This document shows positions 36,707 to 46,492 of a stretch of DNA of 64,000 nucleotides, one piece after another. A program made the position numbers and the translations under genes. The DNA is from Bacillus solimangrovi (GTDB lineage Bacteria; Bacillota; Bacilli; Bacillales; Bacillaceae_N), in assembly GCF_001742425.1 (NCBI RefSeq), contig NZ_MJEH01000006.1, positions 1 through 64,000 of the forward strand. The letters run 5' to 3'. The first letter of the stretch is position 1. Each line of letters starts with the position of its first letter. The notes under the pieces are model-generated. The model was not told the origin of the DNA, ran no database searches, and worked only from the letters and a program-made list of their open reading frames with translations.

Positions 36707-37096
36707 ATGGGACACTATCCAATGGAATATTATGAATTTTTCGTTAAGTTCAATGAACAAGATTATTATACGTGTCACGATTTACTTGAAGAAATATGGA
36801 TGACAGATAAATCAAACAGTTTCCTTAAAGGGTTATTACAAATGAGTGTAGCCATTTATCATTATGAGTATGGTAATGTGAAGGGTGCCCGTATAATGAT
36901 GAAAGCAGCTCACAATTATTTGAAAGACTATCTCCCAGTATACTGGGGATTAGACCTAGAACATGTGTGTAAATTCATTGAGGAATGTATTTCCATTATA
37001 CCATATGAGTTGGACAGCGTACCTTATCACGATGTAGGTAAATTACCAAAATTACCTGAGCTTTATTTGTATCTGGTGGAAAATTCATCTAAATAG
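36707..37096 (+). CDS. DUF309 family protein
   Basis: A 129-residue helical protein. The family motif is clear: YYEFFVKFNEQDYYTCHDLL followed by EEIW (about residues 8-31), then FLKGLLQMSVAIYHYEYGN and GARIMMKAAHNYL. DUF309 proteins fold as a helical bundle with conserved H, E and W; the function is unknown. The ATG follows AAGGAAGGTG. It is monocistronic. Confidence 0.86.
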   Translation: MGHYPMEYYEFFVKFNEQDYYTCHDLLEEIWMTDKSNSFLKGLLQMSVAIYHYEYGNVKGARIMMKAAHNYLKDYLPVYWGLDLEHVCKFIEECISIIPYELDSVPYHDVGKLPKLPELYLYLVENSSK

Positions 37097-37462
37097 AGAA
37101 ATTGTCACTATTGATAAAAAACAAATTATTCTCTTGTATCAGTTAACATATGTTGTTGAATTTGCAGTTGTTCCTTATTTGTAAAAATATGAGATTTATT
37201 AAAAGTTTATACGTCTTTAATGTTTAAGATAAAAGTGTCTTGATTAAAGGTTGCACTGTAGTCTATTGGCTTTATATCAAGTGCACTCATTCGATAAAAG
37301 GAAGTAATTTCGTTATAATTAAATCAACTACCTTTAATATTGTTATGATAGTTAGTTAGAGCGACTGAGAAAAGAATGAAAGTATGATATGTATTTGTCA
37401 TACTAAGGCTATTGTTATTATGTGAATAGATGTTCAGAATTAGAAGTGGAGGAATGTAGGTT
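37097..37462. other. Intergenic stretch upstream of pepA
   Basis: About 365 bp of AT-rich DNA, without a gene, terminator or recognised operator. It should contain the pepA promoter. Confidence 0.4.
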
Positions 37463-38965
37463 ATGTTTTCGGTAAATAACAAAATTGAGTTAAGAACTCA
37501 ACGCGATGCTCTAGTTGTAGGTTTATTTTCTAATCGAAAAATATTAGAAGGTGTTTTACATAATATAGATCAAGCATTTGAGGGTGAGCTATTAAACCTT
37601 ATTCGTGAGGGTGATATTAGTAGTAATACGAAAGCAATTAGTAACACATTTTCGTTTGGTAAAATTGGTGCTAAACGAATTTATGTGTTAGGGCTAGGTG
37701 ATGAGAAGAAACTACAGCCTGCCATTTTACGTGAAGGTTTCGGAAAGCTATTTAAATCATTAAAAGCTGACAAGATTGAGAATATAACGATTGCATTTGA
37801 TACATTTCTGAAAAAAGATGAAGATGGTTTTGATGTAGCTCATATTTTAGCGGAGTCATTACCACTCGCAACATATGACATTATTAACTATAAGAAAAAG
37901 TCTAATCAACGTGAAAGAGAAATTTCCGAAGTTGAAGTTTTAACTGATCGAGAACAAGGTTTGATCGAAGGTGGTCTTACACTTGGATATGTACATGGCA
38001 AAGGGGCAAATACTGCTAGAACATTAACAAATATGCCGGGGAATATGCTCACAGCTACAGATTTAGCGAAATTTGCTGTTTCGATTGCAGAAAAATGTAA
38101 CATGGAATATGAAGTTCTTGAAAAAGAAGATATGGAAAAGTTAGGGATGGGTGCTTTATTGGCTGTAAATAAAGGCTCAGAAGAACCTCCAAAGATGATC
38201 GTATTGAAATACCAAGGGACAAATAAATGGGAAAACGTTCTTGGACTAGTTGGAAAAGGTATTACCTTTGATACAGGTGGTTACTCAATTAAGTCAAAAA
38301 CAGGTATTGTTGGTATGAAAACTGATATGGGAGGAGCTGCTGCTGTATTAGGTGCGATGGAGATTATTGGTGAACTAAAGCCTTCACAAAATGTTGTTGC
38401 CGTGATCCCTTCAACCGATAATATGATCAGTGGTGATGCACTGAAGCCGGATGACGTTATAACAGCAATGAGTGGCAAGACGATTGAAGTATTGAATACG
38501 GATGCAGAAGGGCGTTTAGCACTTGCAGATGCGATTACTTACGCAAAACATCATGGAGCAGATTATCTTGTCGATGTTGCAACATTAACTGGTGGTGTAG
38601 TCGTTGCATTGGGTGAACACATTACTGGTGCAATGACAAATAATGAAGCACATTATGAAGAAGTATTACAAGCAGCGCATGAAGAATTTGAACCAGTATG
38701 GTTATTACCATTATTTGATCGAGACCGTAAACGTGTCCGAAATTCGAACATGGCAGACCTAAATAATTCTCCTGGTCGACCAGGGCATGCAATAGTTGCT
38801 GGTGCTTTCTTAGCGGAATTTGCAGAAGATACACCTTGGGTTCACTTAGATATTGCTGGAACTGCTACGACAAATTCTTCTTATGAATTAGGTCCTCAAG
38901 GAGCAACTGGAGTGATGGCACGTACTCTTGCAGTGTTGGCAGAAAGAATGGCAGAAAAAGAATAA
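37463..38965 (+). CDS. pepA: Leucyl aminopeptidase (M17, PepA/YuiE-like)
   Basis: A 500-residue cytosolic aminopeptidase of family M17 that releases N-terminal residues in peptide turnover. The C-terminal catalytic domain has the metal and catalytic motifs [18 protein letters not shown] (about residue 266), [12 protein letters not shown] and the family signature [13 protein letters not shown] (about residues 345-357). The N-terminal macro-like domain is normal. The ATG follows GTGGAGGAATG. B. subtilis YuiE is of this length and in this gene neighbourhood. Confidence 0.94.
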   Translation: MFSVNNKIELRTQRDALVVGLFSNRKILEGVLHNIDQAFEGELLNLIREGDISSNTKAISNTFSFGKIGAKRIYVLGLGDEKKLQPAILREGFGKLFKSLKADKIENITIAFDTFLKKDEDGFDVAHILAESLPLATYDIINYKKKSNQREREISEVEVLTDREQGLIEGGLTLGYVHGKGANTARTLTNMPGNMLTATDLAKFAVSIAEKCNMEYEVLEKEDMEKLGMGALLAVNKGSEEPPKMIVLKYQGTNKWENVLGLVGKGITFDTGGYSIKSKTGIVGMKTDMGGAAAVLGAMEIIGELKPSQNVVAVIPSTDNMISGDALKPDDVITAMSGKTIEVLNTDAEGRLALADAITYAKHHGADYLVDVATLTGGVVVALGEHITGAMTNNEAHYEEVLQAAHEEFEPVWLLPLFDRDRKRVRNSNMADLNNSPGRPGHAIVAGAFLAEFAEDTPWVHLDIAGTATTNSSYELGPQGATGVMARTLAVLAERMAEKE

Positions 38966-39035
38966 ATATATTTTGAGGTGAGTAGATAAAGTAGCCTTAA
39001 AGCACCTTTGACATTTATTCATATATCATTTATAT

Positions 39036-39077
39036 AAAAGTTGATTAGACCGTTTTAGGTTTGATCAACTTTTTTTA
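39036..39077 (+). terminator. Terminator after pepA
   Basis: AAAAGTTGATTAGACC pairs with GGTTTGATCAACTTTT, one mismatch, followed by more T. Confidence 0.88.
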
Positions 39078-39208
39078 TTAGGTTCAATATGAGAGTTAGA
39101 TAAATTGAAAATAACAATTTGACAGTAGTTAGAATATGTGTTAGGTTAGTAAATGTTTTAATGCATTAGTAATTTATCAGACTAAAGTAAAAGAAAGAAG
39201 GAAAGATC

Positions 39209-40540
39209 ATGAATGCAGTTGTTGTGGCAGTAGTCATAATGCTCATATTAAGCTTATCTCGAGTTAATGTAGTACTTGCATTAGTAATAGGTGCAATTGC
39301 TGGAGGACTAACAGGAGGATTAGCAATCTCTGAAACAATTAAAGTTTTTACAGAGGGGCTTGGAGGTGCAGAAGTTGCATTAAGTTACGCCCTACTTGGA
39401 GGTTTTGCTGTTGCAATAGCTAGAACAGGATTACCAGACTTATTAGTTGGATTCGCACTTCGATTAGTTGGACGTAAAGGTGAAAGTAGAAGGGCATCAG
39501 CGACAAAGCTTCTCTTAATCCTTGTTATATTAATTATTTCGATTTCTTCACAAAATCTTATTCCAGTGCATATTGCATTTATTCCAATTTTAATTCCACC
39601 ACTATTAAAGGTATTTAATGAGCTTGGTTTAGATAGAAGATTAATTGCTACGGTAATTACATTTGGTCTAACAGCACCATACATTTTACTACCGTTTGGA
39701 TTCGGTAATATTTTTCATAAAATCTTACTTACAAATATGGCTGAGAGTGGCCTAGAAATTGAAAAGAGTATGATTCCACAAGCAATGATAATTCCGACTC
39801 TTGGTATGGCTGTTGGTTTATTAATTGCAGTATTTGTTTCTTATCGTAAAAACCGTTCTTATGAGAACATTGATATTGTTTCAGATGAAGTAGAAACAGA
39901 TGTAGAAGTTTCTAAAGTAAATATTATTTTTGCATTAATAGCAATTGCTTCAGCACTTGTGTTCCAAATCATCACAAATTCGATGATAATTGGAGCAATC
40001 GCAGGTATTGTAACGATATATGTAGGATTCTTCTTTAATCGTAATGTACAATGGAAAGAAACGGATGACATGTTAACAGAAGGTATGAGGATGATGGCGT
40101 TCATAGGGTTTGTCATGATCGCTGCATCAGGTTTTGCAAGTGTCTTACGTGAGACTGGTCATGTAGCATTATTAGTTGACCAAGCAGTCGCAATTATTGG
40201 AGATAATAAAGCATTAGCAGCCATTATTATGCTTGTAGTAGGATTATTAGTAACGATGGGAATTGGTTCATCATTCTCTACTATTCCGATTATCGCAACG
40301 ATCTTTGTACCATTGGCACTTCAACTTGGATTTAGTCCTTTAGCTACTACTGCACTTGTGGGAGCAGCTGCAGCACTAGGTGATGCGGGTTCACCAGCAT
40401 CTGATAGTACACTAGGACCAACGTCAGGATTGAATGCGGATGGACAGCATAATCACATTTGGGATACGTGTGTACCTACATTCTTACACTACAATATTCC
40501 ATTAGTTATATTTGGATGGATTGCAGCAGTTGTACTTTAA
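39209..40540 (+). CDS. yuiF: YuiF-like Na+/H+ antiporter family carrier
   Basis: A 443-residue polytopic membrane protein of the ion-transporter superfamily (NhaC/YuiF group), with about 11 hydrophobic segments. Typical segments are [40 protein letters not shown] and [20 protein letters not shown] (near residue 390). In Bacillus the YuiF group is annotated as an amino-acid (histidine-like) or sodium/proton carrier without firm proof. The ATG follows AAAGAAGGAAAG. No riboswitch is visible, in contrast with the NhaC-family gene at 7961. A strong terminator shared with bioY follows. Confidence 0.85.
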   Translation: MNAVVVAVVIMLILSLSRVNVVLALVIGAIAGGLTGGLAISETIKVFTEGLGGAEVALSYALLGGFAVAIARTGLPDLLVGFALRLVGRKGESRRASATKLLLILVILIISISSQNLIPVHIAFIPILIPPLLKVFNELGLDRRLIATVITFGLTAPYILLPFGFGNIFHKILLTNMAESGLEIEKSMIPQAMIIPTLGMAVGLLIAVFVSYRKNRSYENIDIVSDEVETDVEVSKVNIIFALIAIASALVFQIITNSMIIGAIAGIVTIYVGFFFNRNVQWKETDDMLTEGMRMMAFIGFVMIAASGFASVLRETGHVALLVDQAVAIIGDNKALAAIIMLVVGLLVTMGIGSSFSTIPIIATIFVPLALQLGFSPLATTALVGAAAALGDAGSPASDSTLGPTSGLNADGQHNHIWDTCVPTFLHYNIPLVIFGWIAAVVL

Positions 40541-40560
40541 TAGTTACAATAGATTAATAG

Positions 40561-40611
40561 AAAAAAGCTTGGCAAGAGAGAAGATGGAACATTCTCTGCC
40601 AAGCTTTTTTT
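40561..40611. terminator. Bidirectional terminator between yuiF and bioY
   Basis: AAAAAAGCTTGGCA pairs with TGCCAAGCTTTTTT around a partly paired 23-nt interior (GAGA..TCTC). Confidence 0.9.
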
Positions 40612-41215
40612 ATGCTGTACGGTTTAAATTGTTTAAGGAGCCTGAGCGGCGAATAGCGTGATAGATGCGAGGTGCTATAGCTGCACCTAGAGCTGTAAAA
40701 ACAACGTCTTTAATAGCGAAAGGCATCATAACTTGCCAAGCTGTTAAGTAACCCATTTCAGCACCAATCCAGATGTTTAATGATGCATACATGAAGTTTG
40801 TACCGATAATATAGATAAGAATGATACCAACAAATGATGCGATATAGAATGTAGCTTTATTTGGTTTTTGTGTGCGTTCCATCACTTTCCCAGCAGCATA
40901 AGCTGCAAAGATATAAGATAATAAGAACCCACCAGTGCTTCCAAATATGACTCCAATTCCAGCGCCAAACTTGGCGAATACAGGCGCACCAGCAATTCCT
41001 ACTAATAAGTATACGATCATTGAAAGGGAACCAAGGCGGCTACCGAGTAATACTCCAGCTAAAATAGCAAAGAATGGCTGCATCGAAAGTGGTACATTTG
41101 CAACCTGAAGAAATGGAGCCCAAGATGTTATATTTGCTCCAATTGCCATTAAGGCAACAAACATTGCAGCTAAAGTTAAGTCTACAGTTCTAAATCGTGG
41201 TTTATTTGAACTCAT
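40610..41215 (-). CDS. bioY: Biotin transporter BioY (YuiG-like)
   Basis: A 201-residue membrane protein of the BioY family, the substrate-binding S-component of energy-coupling-factor importers or a stand-alone biotin carrier. Six hydrophobic segments are seen, with the BioY motif GVLLGSRLGSLSMIVYLLVG (about residues 54-73) and GIGVIFGSTGGFLLSYIFAA. No ECF ATPase genes are nearby, so it would use the housekeeping EcfAAT module or act alone. The ATG follows AAGGAGG. A BirA-type operator overlaps the promoter, so biotin should repress it. Confidence 0.92.
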   Translation of the reverse strand: MSSNKPRFRTVDLTLAAMFVALMAIGANITSWAPFLQVANVPLSMQPFFAILAGVLLGSRLGSLSMIVYLLVGIAGAPVFAKFGAGIGVIFGSTGGFLLSYIFAAYAAGKVMERTQKPNKATFYIASFVGIILIYIIGTNFMYASLNIWIGAEMGYLTAWQVMMPFAIKDVVFTALGAAIAPRIYHAIRRSGSLNNLNRTA

Positions 41216-41260
41216 TTATTTACCTCCTTATGTAATAAGAAACATGTAGTATTTAGTTTA

Positions 41261-41313
41261 ATAATAGATAAAGAGTGGACTTTAGTCAACGTTTCTTATT
41301 CTTTGGTTAACAT
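41261..41313 (-). promoter_or_regulatory. bioY promoter with BirA-type operator
   Basis: On the minus strand TTGACT (41284-41289) and TATTAT (41261-41266) are 17 bp apart. The inverted half-sites ATGTTAACC (41305-41313) and GTTGACTAA (41282-41290), 14 bp apart, approximate the BirA operator (GTTAAC half-sites about 14-16 bp apart); the first half-site is strong, the second has mismatches and overlaps the -35. Confidence 0.72.
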
Positions 41314-41477
41314 ATGTGCTTGTTACCTATTTTCTATAATATAGTGAGAAAATGAAACTTCTTACTACGATTTATCGTAAAATATAACTAACAGATGTTA
41401 AACAAAAAAGGCATGTTCTTGTCGAAAAACGTTAACAATGTACAGAGAACTAATAATGATGTAGGGGTGAAGATGAC

Positions 41478-42110
41478 ATGCGTTCCTTTATCTTGAAAAT
41501 ATGGAGAGGATTTATTGGGTTTAATGTGTCATTTCTTTTAGCACTTGTGTTATGGCTTGGATTCGACGTTCCTTGGTATTGGGTTATACCTTCTGCAGGA
41601 ATAAGTTTTTGGCTTGTAACGATGATAATGGCAAAGTCATCAATAAAGAAAGTTGCAACTCAAAACCAGTTGAAGGTTCAAGAGTATCAGGAGATTCAAA
41701 AAACATTGCAAGAAGCGAAGCGAATGCTCGTTATTTTACAGCGGCATCGTTTCAAAGCTAAATCTTATAAGCTTTTTAAATCTATCAATCAAATATACCG
41801 TTATGCAAAGAACATCTATGAAATTGTTCAGAAGGAGCCGAAGCGTTTCTATTTGGCAAATGATTTTTTCTATCGATATCTAAATTCAGCAACTGAAATT
41901 GTCCAACGATACATGTTCCTCTCATCTCAACCAGTGCGTGATGTAGAATATATAGAGTCATTAACACGAACAGAAAATATGTTGCAGGATATGGAACAAT
42001 GTTTGGAGAGAGAGTTGAAAAAAATTGTTTCAGATGATTTAGATAACCTAGACCTAGAATTAGATGTACTTAAACAATCAATTGAGAGGACAAGCACGAC
42101 GACAAAATGA
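41478..42110 (+). CDS. xpaC: XpaC-like membrane protein
   Basis: A 210-residue protein with two N-terminal membrane spans (about residues 13-50) followed by a cytoplasmic helical region. This is the XpaC family, annotated as 5-bromo-4-chloroindolyl phosphate hydrolysis protein after its effect in B. subtilis; direct phosphatase activity is doubtful since no catalytic motif is seen. The ATG follows AGGGGTGAAG. It is 27 bp upstream of the telA homologue, the same pair as xpaC-yaaN in B. subtilis. Confidence 0.84.
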   Translation: MRSFILKIWRGFIGFNVSFLLALVLWLGFDVPWYWVIPSAGISFWLVTMIMAKSSIKKVATQNQLKVQEYQEIQKTLQEAKRMLVILQRHRFKAKSYKLFKSINQIYRYAKNIYEIVQKEPKRFYLANDFFYRYLNSATEIVQRYMFLSSQPVRDVEYIESLTRTENMLQDMEQCLERELKKIVSDDLDNLDLELDVLKQSIERTSTTTK

Positions 42111-42137
42111 ATAGAAAAATAAAATGGGGTGTAATAA

Positions 42138-43346
42138 ATGAATAAACGATGGGACGATAAACAATCTGAAACAAACGGAGAAGAGCTGTTTGGTGAATCA
42201 ACAAGTCAACTAGATGAATTAATAGCAAACCCGTTCGGAGATGAAATTGATGATGAACAATCAGTTGTGAAGAAACGAGAGGAAGCACCAAGAACAATTT
42301 ATTCACAATTATCTGAAGAAGACCAACAGCGTGCGAGACAATTAGCTGAGCAAATCGATACGAAAAACTATCAAGCTGTTTTGCAATATGGTGTTGCGGC
42401 ACAATCGAACTTATCGAAATTTTCACACGATATGTTAGATCACGTACAAACGAAAGATACAGGTCCTGTTGGAGAAGTCATTAATGAGTTGATGAGCAAG
42501 ATTCAAGAGGTGAACCCTGAAGAGTTTAATGGAGAAAAGAAGGGTGTCTTGAAGAAATTATTCGGTTCCATGAAGCAATCAGTAAATCAAGTATTATCAA
42601 AGTATCAAAAGATTGGATCGCAAATTGATCGAGTAGCTGTGAAGCTGGATAAATCACGTGATGGTTTATTGGACGATATTAATATGTTAGAGAAACTATT
42701 CCAAAGAAATAGAGAATACTTTGATGCATTGAATATATACATTGCTGCAGCTGAAGGTAAGCTACAACAACTTCAGAACGAAACAATACCAAAAATGAGG
42801 AAAGAAGTAAACCAATCTGGCGATCAAATGATGGTGCAAGAAGTGAATGATATGATTCAGTTTGCTGATCGTCTTGAGAAACGAATGCATGACTTAAAGC
42901 TAAGTAGGCAAATTACGATGCAAAGTGCACCACAGATACGGATGATTCAAAATATGAATCAAGCACTTGTTGAGAAGATCCAATCATCTATTCTAACAGC
43001 TATCCCACTATGGAAAAATCAAGTTGTTATAGCATTAACGTTGTTCAGACAACAACGCGCCGTAGAGGCACAAAAGCAAGTAACTGAAACGACAAATGAA
43101 CTTCTTTTAAAAAACTCAGAGATGTTGAAGGTTAATTCAATTGAAACAGCAAAAGAGAATGAAAAAGGAGTTGTTGATGTAGAAACATTGAAAAAAACGC
43201 AGTCGAACCTTATGACGACCCTTGAAGAAACATTAAAAATTCAGCAAGAAGGAAGAGAAAAGCGTCGTCATGCTGAACATCAATTAATTAATATGGAGCA
43301 AGAGTTGAAACAAAAGCTACTAGAGTTAAAAGAAAATGAGCAATAA
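42138..43346 (+). CDS. TelA family toxic anion resistance protein (YaaN-like)
   Basis: A 402-residue helical, coiled-coil-rich cytoplasmic protein of the TelA family, with the characteristic IGSQIDRVAVKLDKSRDGLL and SAPQIRMIQNMNQALVEKIQ, then SSILTAIPLWKNQVVIAL. TelA proteins were first linked to tellurite tolerance; in Bacillus they contribute to envelope stress and antimicrobial tolerance. The mechanism is unknown. The ATG follows TGGGGTG. It is translated after xpaC as a two-gene operon with a terminator. Confidence 0.88.
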   Translation: MNKRWDDKQSETNGEELFGESTSQLDELIANPFGDEIDDEQSVVKKREEAPRTIYSQLSEEDQQRARQLAEQIDTKNYQAVLQYGVAAQSNLSKFSHDMLDHVQTKDTGPVGEVINELMSKIQEVNPEEFNGEKKGVLKKLFGSMKQSVNQVLSKYQKIGSQIDRVAVKLDKSRDGLLDDINMLEKLFQRNREYFDALNIYIAAAEGKLQQLQNETIPKMRKEVNQSGDQMMVQEVNDMIQFADRLEKRMHDLKLSRQITMQSAPQIRMIQNMNQALVEKIQSSILTAIPLWKNQVVIALTLFRQQRAVEAQKQVTETTNELLLKNSEMLKVNSIETAKENEKGVVDVETLKKTQSNLMTTLEETLKIQQEGREKRRHAEHQLINMEQELKQKLLELKENEQ

Positions 43347-43373
43347 GGCTGTTAATTATGACAGCTTTTTTTA
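43347..43373 (+). terminator. Terminator after telA
   Basis: GGCTGT (43347-43352) pairs with ACAGCT (43361-43366), followed by seven T. Confidence 0.8.
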
Positions 43374-43505
43374 TTAAATGACACATATAAACATAGGTTA
43401 CTTACGTAATGTTTAGGTTTTGGTACTAACTGAGTTTAGGGAAAGGAGATTATGATCGAGTAGCAAATTCCATCAATTATTAACATGTTGTTAGGGGGAG
43501 CAATG

Positions 43506-44048
43506 ATGTACAAGTTAAAACCTTTTGAAAGAGATGATTTTCCAACAATCATAGAATGGAGTGGAGATGAGCGATTCTTACTACAATGGTCTGGACCTAG
43601 TTTGAAGTACCCTTTAGATGAAAACCAACTCGAGAAATTATTAGATGGAGCAAATAAAGAAGGTAATTCAGAAAGTCTAATGTATAAAGTGATTGACTCT
43701 CATTGCAATGAGATGGTCGGAATTATTGCGCTATCAAGATTAAATTATAAACATCGTACTGGACGCATTGGTAAAGTGCTAACTTCTCCTACAATGAGGG
43801 GGAAGGGATTAGGTAAATGGATGATGAAAGAAATGTGCCGCATTGGTTTTGAAGAGTTGTCACTTCATCGTATTAGCCTCGGTGTTTTTGATTTTAATGA
43901 AGGTGCAATTCGTTGTTATGAGAAAGTTGGCTTTCAAAAAGATGGTCTATTAAGAGAAGTTGTTCAAGTGGATGGCGAGTATTGGAATATGTTTGAAATG
44001 AGTATGCTTGAAGATGAATGGAAAGATCAAGTAAGTAAGAAGAGATAG
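43506..44048 (+). CDS. GNAT family N-acetyltransferase (RimJ/RimL-like)
   Basis: A 180-residue acetyltransferase. The acetyl-CoA pyrophosphate-binding motif A is VLTSPTMRGKGLGKWMMKEM (about residues 91-110; R/Q-x-x-G-x-G/A form), and the C-terminal HRISLGVFDFNEGAIRCYEKVGF is the usual motif B of ribosomal-protein/aminoacyl acetyltransferases. The acceptor substrate is unknown. ATG 43506 is 5 nt after GGGGGAG; ATG 43503 is too close. An AAAGGAG followed by ATG-ATC-GAG-TAG at 43444-43462 forms a three-codon decoy upstream. Confidence 0.84.
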   Translation: MYKLKPFERDDFPTIIEWSGDERFLLQWSGPSLKYPLDENQLEKLLDGANKEGNSESLMYKVIDSHCNEMVGIIALSRLNYKHRTGRIGKVLTSPTMRGKGLGKWMMKEMCRIGFEELSLHRISLGVFDFNEGAIRCYEKVGFQKDGLLREVVQVDGEYWNMFEMSMLEDEWKDQVSKKR

Positions 44049-44053
44049 ATTAC

Positions 44054-44100
44054 TTGAAAGAAAGATATACTCTAAAACATAGAGTATATCTTTCTTTCAA
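44054..44100. terminator. Long perfect inverted repeat (terminator) after the GNAT gene
   Basis: A perfect 21-bp stem (44054-44074 with 44080-44100) with a 5-nt loop ends in TTTCTTTC. It is likely a terminator for both converging genes. Confidence 0.8.
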
Positions 44101-44170
44101 AGGATAAGATGAAAAAATGTGTGTCATAGGATAGTGCTCGTTAGCTCAAGTGGAAGAACGTTACGTTCTC

Positions 44171-44602
44171 TTAATGACAATGAAAAGAAATAATTCTTCG
44201 CAAGCTATACCCAGCATATATCCAGTTCCTTCCTGTCCATCGATAACCTGATACAGAACGTCTACCTACATAAACCGGATAGAACCAAAATGAATTGCCA
44301 CCTCTCATCCATATATAAGTAAAGCGATATAGGCAGCCAGCAATTGTACGAGGATCAACAGCTGTTAACCCTGAAGAAGTTTGTTGTTGTGGAATATATT
44401 GTGGTGGAGGTGATGAAGGTGCTTGCTCATTGTTTTGAGATGTAGGGAAATTATTATTTCCTTGTCCTAAAGGAACGAAATTGGTAACGTGCGATGGATT
44501 AACAAAGGGTAAATGCTCATTTGCACTATGATTAAATGAACTTTGATTGAGTAAATGGTTGCTTAAGTTATGAGTTGGAAAATTTGAATGATGTCTGTAC
44601 AT
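44171..44602 (-). CDS. Conserved Bacillaceae protein with aromatic C-terminal domain, possibly spore-associated
   Basis: A 143-residue protein. The first ~85 residues are low-complexity and probably disordered, rich in H, N, S, P and Q. A compact C-terminal domain follows (about residues 90-143): GCLYRFTYIWMRGGNSFWFY, then PVYVGRRSVSGYRW and CH at the end. I recall similar C-terminal domains in Bacillus proteins without known function. There is no signal peptide or membrane span. The start follows AGAGGAGTA. The biased N terminus plus aromatic, basic domain resembles spore-surface proteins, but that is only an impression. Confidence 0.65.
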   Translation of the reverse strand: MYRHHSNFPTHNLSNHLLNQSSFNHSANEHLPFVNPSHVTNFVPLGQGNNNFPTSQNNEQAPSSPPPQYIPQQQTSSGLTAVDPRTIAGCLYRFTYIWMRGGNSFWFYPVYVGRRSVSGYRWTGRNWIYAGYSLRRIISFHCH

Positions 44603-45000
44603 ATCGATTACTCCTCTACTATTAGACTCCTATATTTTATGTAAGTGTCGATTACTTGTGACAAACAACTACTGTAAGAGCGTGTTCAATAAGGATGGAG
44701 AAGAACTAGGTCGCTAAGGTCGCGGCACCGGATTGAGGCCACTGCACTGAGAAACATTTCTGCTGCCTTGTATCGAGGAATTCCCTTCTCCGAAAATTGT
44801 TACATACGTAGATACATACTAGTTAGTATTTGCCGAATAAGTTACGAAGGAGGATATACTACAATATTCCATGTTAATCACCAACATGTGACTGACACAT
44901 CCTGTCCAAGTACAGTCAATTTTCCCGAACCCCTATGTAAATAAAAAAGGTGAAAAGTTAGAAGGATTATATGTTTTTATATGTAGTACATATTAGGTGG
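44603..45000. other. Intergenic stretch containing a GC-rich folded segment
   Basis: About 400 bp. The segment 44697-44791 is just over half G+C by hand count, in contrast to its surroundings, and is closed by GGAGAAG (44697-44703) pairing with CTTCTCC (44785-44791), with an inner AGAAA-CA-TTTCT hairpin. No open frame is present. It could be a structured RNA or a relic of a dispersed repeat. The rest is unremarkable. Confidence 0.5.
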
Positions 45001-45028
45001 TTGACAATTGTTCAAAAAGGAGTAATAT
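45001..45028 (+). promoter_or_regulatory. Sigma-A-type promoter of the aminotransferase gene
   Basis: TTGACA (45001-45006), a 16-bp spacer and TAATAT (45023-45028). An imperfect inverted repeat (TAGTGATAATTAT with ATTATAATTACTA, 45030-45061) lies just downstream, a possible operator. Confidence 0.6.
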
Positions 45029-45074
45029 ATAGTGATAATTATCAGAATATTATAATTACTAGGGTGGGGAACTT

Positions 45075-46277
45075 ATGAAATATCCATTTGCAAAACGGGT
45101 TAGACATCTACAATCATCAGCTGTTAGAGACTTATTAAAAGTTGTTAATCAAAATAATGTCATCTCATTTGCGGGCGGTTTACCAGACGAGAAGCTCTTT
45201 CCATTCGAAGCAGTAAAAGAATCATTTTCAAGAACAATGGAATCAGGGAATAAAGCGTTACAGTATGCTGAGACAGAAGGATATGGTCCATTACGAGAAT
45301 TGTTAGTTGAACGTATGAAAACAAAAGGGATGGGACAATGGGGTACTGATAATATTCTTATCACAACAGGATCACAGCAGGCAATTGATTTATTCTCACG
45401 CGTATTTTTTAATCCTGGTGATATTATTTTCACTGAGAATCCAACGTATCTAGCAGCATTACAAGTATTTGAATCATATGAAGCACGTATTATTGCAGTT
45501 GAAGCAGACGAACATGGGATGTTACCAGAGGATCTCAACGCAAAAATGAAGCAGTATCGACCAAAATGCATATATGTAGTTCCAACTTTCTCTAATCCAG
45601 CTGGAAGAGTATGGTCCCAAGAGCGTCGTGAATTACTATTGAGGTTAGCTAAAAAATACCATGCAGTTATATTTGAAGATGATCCTTATGGTGATATTCA
45701 ATTTCATCGTAATGAAACATATAAACCAATAGCATCAATGGATGACGGTAGTCACGTTGTTTATACGAGTACATTCAGTAAGACAGTTGTACCTGCACTG
45801 CGCACAGGGTGGATAGCAGGTCCACATCAAGTTGTTCGGATTATGGCACAAGCTAAACAGGCTAACGACTTACACTCTAACTCTCTTTCTCAACAAATGT
45901 TATACCACCTTTTACGAAACTTTGATTTGGATACACATATTCAGTCGGTTGTTTCGGTGTACTATGAACGATTAAAAATTATGATGACTCAATTAGAGAA
46001 AAGTAGTTTACCTGGTCTTAACTATATTGAGCCAAAAGGAGGTATGTTTCTTTGGCTTGAGTTAGAAGAAGGGATTAACACGACAGAGTATTTAGAGGAG
46101 GCAGTGAAACGTGGTGTAGCTTATGTTCCTGGTGCACCTTTTTATGCAGGCAAGGTCAAGCATAATACGATGCGCTTAAACTTTACGAATTCAACACCAG
46201 AGAATATAGATAAGGGTATGTATCTATTATCAACAGTATTTGATACACGACAAATTGATAAACAGTTACCAATTTAA
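45075..46277 (+). CDS. PLP-dependent class I/II aminotransferase (2-aminoadipate aminotransferase-like)
   Basis: A 400-residue fold-type I aminotransferase. The N terminus VISFAGGLPDEKLFP is typical of the multi-substrate LysN/ARO8-like group; PLP contacts are in TTGSQQAIDLFSRVF and VPTFSNPAGRVWS, and the Schiff-base lysine lies in YTSTFSKTVVPALRTGWI (about residue 235). There is no GntR DNA-binding domain, so this is an enzyme and not a MocR regulator. Substrates are probably aromatic, branched or 2-aminoadipate-like amino acids. The ATG follows AGGGTGGGG. Confidence 0.87.
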   Translation: MKYPFAKRVRHLQSSAVRDLLKVVNQNNVISFAGGLPDEKLFPFEAVKESFSRTMESGNKALQYAETEGYGPLRELLVERMKTKGMGQWGTDNILITTGSQQAIDLFSRVFFNPGDIIFTENPTYLAALQVFESYEARIIAVEADEHGMLPEDLNAKMKQYRPKCIYVVPTFSNPAGRVWSQERRELLLRLAKKYHAVIFEDDPYGDIQFHRNETYKPIASMDDGSHVVYTSTFSKTVVPALRTGWIAGPHQVVRIMAQAKQANDLHSNSLSQQMLYHLLRNFDLDTHIQSVVSVYYERLKIMMTQLEKSSLPGLNYIEPKGGMFLWLELEEGINTTEYLEEAVKRGVAYVPGAPFYAGKVKHNTMRLNFTNSTPENIDKGMYLLSTVFDTRQIDKQLPI

Positions 46278-46309
46278 CTGTCTGTTCTTAACAGGCAGTT
46301 TTTATTTTG
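46275..46309 (+). terminator. Terminator after the aminotransferase gene
   Basis: AACTGTCTGTT pairs with AACAGGCAGTT (one G-T pair), followed by TTTTATTTT. Confidence 0.87.
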
Positions 46310-46492
46310 TAATGAAAGAAAATTTTGTTAACAAAATGTTTGAAAGTTACACCTTTGTTCTTTTGACATTACATTGTACAATAAGAACTGTATATCTTTC
46401 GCGCTATCATTGTCGATATAAAGGCAGAAATATTTGGACATGCTTTTGATACAGTTATTCAGTGATTCGTAGTAAAAAGGAGGAGAAAGAAA

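Noticed and set aside
45075-46277. MocR-type transcription regulator
   Set aside because: The aminotransferase fold starts at residue 1 with no GntR-type DNA-binding domain.
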